A stretch of 8,992 nt of DNA from Planctomycetota bacterium. GTDB lineage: Bacteria; Planctomycetota; Phycisphaerae; WQYP01. A program made the translations under genes and the position numbers. Location: positions 1-8,992 of the forward strand of contig JAJZCU010000057.1 of NCBI GenBank assembly GCA_021828935.1, read 5' to 3'. Below are positions 6,289 to 8,992 of this stretch, one piece after another (position 1 is the first letter of the stretch; each line of letters opens with the position of its first letter). The notes below the pieces were generated by a model that was not told where the DNA came from, searched no databases, and saw nothing but the letters and a program-made list of their open reading frames with translations.

Positions 6289-8298
6289 CTGGCAGTCATT
6301 ACCATCGACAACATCAGCAAGGCCTACACCGGCCGCACCATTTTTTCCAACATCAGCCTGGAACTTCAAACCGGCCAGCGCATCGGCCTGGTGGGCCCTA
6401 ACGGCGCGGGAAAAACTACGCTGATGAAGCTGGTTTGCGGCCTTGAAGAGCCGGACCAAGGGCAGGTGAACATTGCGCGCGCTGCCCGCATGAGCTACCT
6501 CTCGCAGATGCCGCGGCTGGATCCCGACAGCACGCTGCACCATCAGGTCAATTTGGTATTTGAAGAAGTGCATAATCTTGAAATTGCCCTGCATGCCGCC
6601 GCGGATGATCTGGGCAAGCACGCCTCCGGCCCGTTGCATGATGAAGCGCTGGAACGTTACGACCGGCTGCAAACCGATTTTCAACATCGCGGCGGGTATG
6701 ATGTGCAGCGGCGGGTGCATATGGTGCTGGAAGAACTGGGCTTTTCCGAAGCTGATCTTGACCTGCCGATCAAGGCCCTGTCCGGCGGGCAAAAGTCGCG
6801 GGCGCAACTGGCCCGGCTGCTCTTGGAAGCTCCTGATGTCATGCTGCTTGATGAACCCACCAACCACCTTGATCTGCAAATGATGCAGCATTTAGAAGAG
6901 TTTCTTACCGCTGATCCCGACGCAACGATTTTAATCGTCAGCCACGACCGCTATTTTCTTGACAGCGTCGTTGATGAGATTCTGGAACTTACCGGCGGCA
7001 CGGTGGAACATTTTCCTGGCAACTATTCGCAGTACATCACGCTTAAAGAAGAACGCAATTTGGCGCGGGAGCGAAGTTTTCAGCAGCAGGCGGCCTACAT
7101 TGCCAAGCAGGAAGAATACATTCGGCGCTTTAGCGCCGGGCAGCGCGCCAAGCAGGCTCGCGGGCGCCGCACGCGACTGGACCGCCTGAAGAACGAAAGC
7201 CTGGTTTCCGGGCCGCGCAAGGGCGGGAAATCCATGATTCTCAACCTCAAGGTGCCCAAGGCCAGCGGCCACGAGGTGCTGAAGGTGGCCGGGCTTTCCA
7301 AAGGATTTGCTGAGAAGAAACTGTTCAAAGCCATTGATCTGTATGTGCCGCGCGGCAAACGCATTGGCATCATCGGCCCCAATGGCGTGGGGAAAACCAC
7401 GTTGTTGCGCGTGTTGGCCGGCGAACTTGAACCCGACGCCGGCACGGTTGAATGGGGCTACGGCGTGCAGGTGCAGTTCTACCGGCAGGAATACCAGGAT
7501 TTGGATTTAAGCAAAACCATTCTGGAAGAACTGCATGCCGCCAAGCCGCTGGCGGCGCCCCAGGATATTCGGGATTTGGCCGCGCTGTTTCTCTTTTCCG
7601 GCGACGCTGTTTACGGGCGCATCGCCACGCTTTCCGGCGGAGAAAAAGCCCGGGTGGCGCTGGCAAAATTACTGTTAAACCCGTCAAATGTCATCATTAT
7701 GGACGAGCCCACCAACCATTTGGACATTCCCACCTGTGAAGTGCTGGAAAACGCGCTGGACACTTATGACGGCACCCTGCTGTTGGTCTCGCACGACCGT
7801 TACTTCATGGACCAGGTGTGTGACATGCTGTTGGTGCTTTCTCGCGACGACAAAGGCGCGCCCAGTTGGCGGCTGTTTGAAGGCTCTTATACCCAATATC
7901 TGGCGCAGCAAAACGCGCCGCCGCCATCGGCTCCAACATCCAATAAGAAATCGCCGGCAGCGCCGGCCCGAGTTTCGGCCAATCAGAACGGCGGGAGCCG
8001 GGATAATAATAAATTATCTGGTAAAAGCGCCGGCAAAGCGCCGGCCGCCGCCAAGCCCGGGACGCGCCGCAAGGTGCCCTATCAATTTGCCCGTTGCACG
8101 CTGCCGGACCTCGAAAAAATGGTTCAACAGTTGGAGGCCCAACTGACCCAGGCGGAGCAGTCGCTGACCGCCGGCGACGTTGCCCGATATCCCGCCAAGT
8201 ATGAGGCGGCCCAGAATTCTTGTGAAGATCTCAAGCAGCAACTCAAGCAGGCCATGGAAGCCTGGGAAATTCTCGCGGAGACCAGCGCGGCGCCGTAA
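6289..8298 (+). CDS. ABC-F family ATPase (Uup-like), probable CTG start
   Basis: ABC-F proteins are soluble twin-ATPase proteins without membrane domains that act on ribosomes or, for Uup, in DNA and ribosome maintenance. The protein has 669 residues counted from CTG. The first ATPase domain has Walker A GPNGAGKTT (36-44), signature LSGGQ (164-168), Walker B VMLLDEPTNHLD (184-195) and SHDR (218-221). The linker (about 254-304) is helical and basic, with RRFSAGQRAKQARGRRTRLD. The second domain has GPNGVGKTT (363-371), LSGGE (448-452), VIIMDEPTNHLD (468-479) and SHDR (501-504). A low-complexity stretch rich in Ala, Pro, Ser and Lys (about 542-594) leads to a coiled-coil C-terminal domain (about 604-664) like that of Uup. 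No large arm insert is visible in the first domain. The first in-frame GTG (6391) lies inside Walker A and is too late. Between the stop at 6274 and that GTG there is no ATG, GTG or TTG, so CTG 6289 is the best start. Both sites appear catalytically intact. Exact subfamily uncertain. Confidence 0.9.
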   Translation: MAVITIDNISKAYTGRTIFSNISLELQTGQRIGLVGPNGAGKTTLMKLVCGLEEPDQGQVNIARAARMSYLSQMPRLDPDSTLHHQVNLVFEEVHNLEIALHAAADDLGKHASGPLHDEALERYDRLQTDFQHRGGYDVQRRVHMVLEELGFSEADLDLPIKALSGGQKSRAQLARLLLEAPDVMLLDEPTNHLDLQMMQHLEEFLTADPDATILIVSHDRYFLDSVVDEILELTGGTVEHFPGNYSQYITLKEERNLARERSFQQQAAYIAKQEEYIRRFSAGQRAKQARGRRTRLDRLKNESLVSGPRKGGKSMILNLKVPKASGHEVLKVAGLSKGFAEKKLFKAIDLYVPRGKRIGIIGPNGVGKTTLLRVLAGELEPDAGTVEWGYGVQVQFYRQEYQDLDLSKTILEELHAAKPLAAPQDIRDLAALFLFSGDAVYGRIATLSGGEKARVALAKLLLNPSNVIIMDEPTNHLDIPTCEVLENALDTYDGTLLLVSHDRYFMDQVCDMLLVLSRDDKGAPSWRLFEGSYTQYLAQQNAPPPSAPTSNKKSPAAPARVSANQNGGSRDNNKLSGKSAGKAPAAAKPGTRRKVPYQFARCTLPDLEKMVQQLEAQLTQAEQSLTAGDVARYPAKYEAAQNSCEDLKQQLKQAMEAWEILAETSAAP

Positions 8299-8310
8299 GG
8301 GCATGTGCCA

Positions 8311-8992
8311 TCATCGGGGGCGCAAGTTCTCCGGGCCCCGGCTGTCGGTGGGTCCCGCACCCGCCGCAGCAGTGATGCAATCCATCGCCAGCACGGTAAT
8401 GTCATCAGATTGCGGGCTGGATCCGCGAAAGGCGTCCAAATCGCGCAACAAAGCCGCCACGCTTTGGGTGACATTCTCACCGGCGCTGCGGCGCAAGGCC
8501 GCCGCCAGGCGTTCGCTGCCAAACAATTCACCCGCGGGGTTCATGGTTTCCGTGACGCCATCGGAGTAAAGGAAAATGCGGTCGCCGCCGTGGAGCCGCA
8601 CCGTGTGTTGCTCGTAAGATTCGCCAATGCCAATGGGCAGGCCCGATCCTTCCAGCACGTCGGTGGCGCGGTTGCGGTTCACGCGCACCGCGCCGGGATG
8701 CCCGGCCGACACATAACAAATTTCGCGCGTCATCACATTCAGAACCGCGTAAAACAGCGTAAGAAATTGTTGGCTGCCGGAATTCCACGGCAGCTTGCGG
8801 TTCAGTTTTCCGGCCACTTCCGCCGGCGGCGCGGGAGTCCACAGCCCGCGCTCCGGGGCGGCATGCACCAGAATTGAATCCGGATCGTCGTACACGGAAA
8901 GGATGCGCGTCGCGGCCACCGCCAGCAGCGCCGCCGCCACCCCGTGACCGCTGACATCCAGCACATACAGGGCGATATGGTCGGCATCAATT
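8311..8992 (-). CDS. SpoIIE/RsbU-type PP2C serine phosphatase (N-terminal part outside window)
   Basis: This is the catalytic end of a metal-dependent (PPM) protein phosphatase. Such enzymes dephosphorylate anti-sigma-factor antagonists or related regulators in stress and sporulation-like pathways. The visible 226 residues run from the window edge to a TGA at 8313-8311. Motifs in order are DHIALYVLDVSGHG at the edge (metal-binding Asp and GHG), YVSAGHPGA in the middle, GLPIGI, the metal-site LYSDGVTET, and SDDITVLAMD near the end. All expected aspartates are visible. A Gly/Pro/Arg-rich tail of about 20 residues closes the protein. The start and any sensory domain (PAS, GAF, HAMP or receiver) lie beyond the right edge. 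The GTG at 8964 is internal, since conserved sequence continues upstream of it. It converges on the ABC-F gene with a 12-base gap and no visible terminator. Confidence 0.9.
   Translation of the reverse strand, partial: IDADHIALYVLDVSGHGVAAALLAVAATRILSVYDDPDSILVHAAPERGLWTPAPPAEVAGKLNRKLPWNSGSQQFLTLFYAVLNVMTREICYVSAGHPGAVRVNRNRATDVLEGSGLPIGIGESYEQHTVRLHGGDRIFLYSDGVTETMNPAGELFGSERLAAALRRSAGENVTQSVAALLRDLDAFRGSSPQSDDITVLAMDCITAAAGAGPTDSRGPENLRPR

Noticed and set aside
1..8992. Defence system, mobile island or biosynthetic cluster
   Set aside because: No toxin, nuclease pair, reverse transcriptase, integrase, transposase, CRISPR repeats or biosynthetic core enzyme is visible; the genes are recognised housekeeping or envelope families.

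Overview
The window is GC-rich bacterial chromosomal DNA holding seven protein-coding loci, two of them cut by the window edges. I found no rRNA, tRNA, CRISPR array, insertion sequence, integrase or phage gene. The long form of PurQ, the RecJ type, a DUF3300 exported protein, a SpoIIE-type phosphatase and strong G/C preference at third codon positions fit a bacterium of the Planctomycetota/Phycisphaerae kind. Acidobacteria or Verrucomicrobia are also possible; this placement is inference from family resemblance only.

Layout. Positions 1-324 (+) carry the C-terminal end of an unrecognised protein. Positions 325-672 are intergenic, with a nested hairpin, about four degenerate 37-40 bp tandem repeats and an extended -10 promoter. 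A plus-strand run follows: purQ (673-1527, purine synthesis), recJ (1569-3356, single-strand DNA exonuclease) and a membrane glycosyltransferase (3409-4708) whose reading frame is broken by one extra base near 3655. Each gap in this run holds a terminator-like hairpin plus T-run pressed against the next start codon. A minus-strand gene (6056-4731) encodes an exported DUF3300 protein with a His/Asp/Arg/Gly-rich tail. Divergent from it, an ABC-F ATPase gene (6289-8298, +) seems to begin at CTG and has a good extended -10 promoter. The right edge holds the catalytic end of a SpoIIE/RsbU-type phosphatase on the minus strand (8992-8311), convergent with the ABC-F gene.

How they fit together. The genes look like housekeeping and envelope functions placed side by side, not one pathway: nucleotide synthesis, DNA repair, envelope glycolipid synthesis, an exported protein of unknown role, ribosome-associated ATPase and stress signalling. 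I see no convincing new multigene system. The points worth a second look are local: the CTG start, the glycosyltransferase frameshift, the terminator/start overlaps, the upstream repeat block, the DUF3300 tail and an extended -10 element shared by two promoters.
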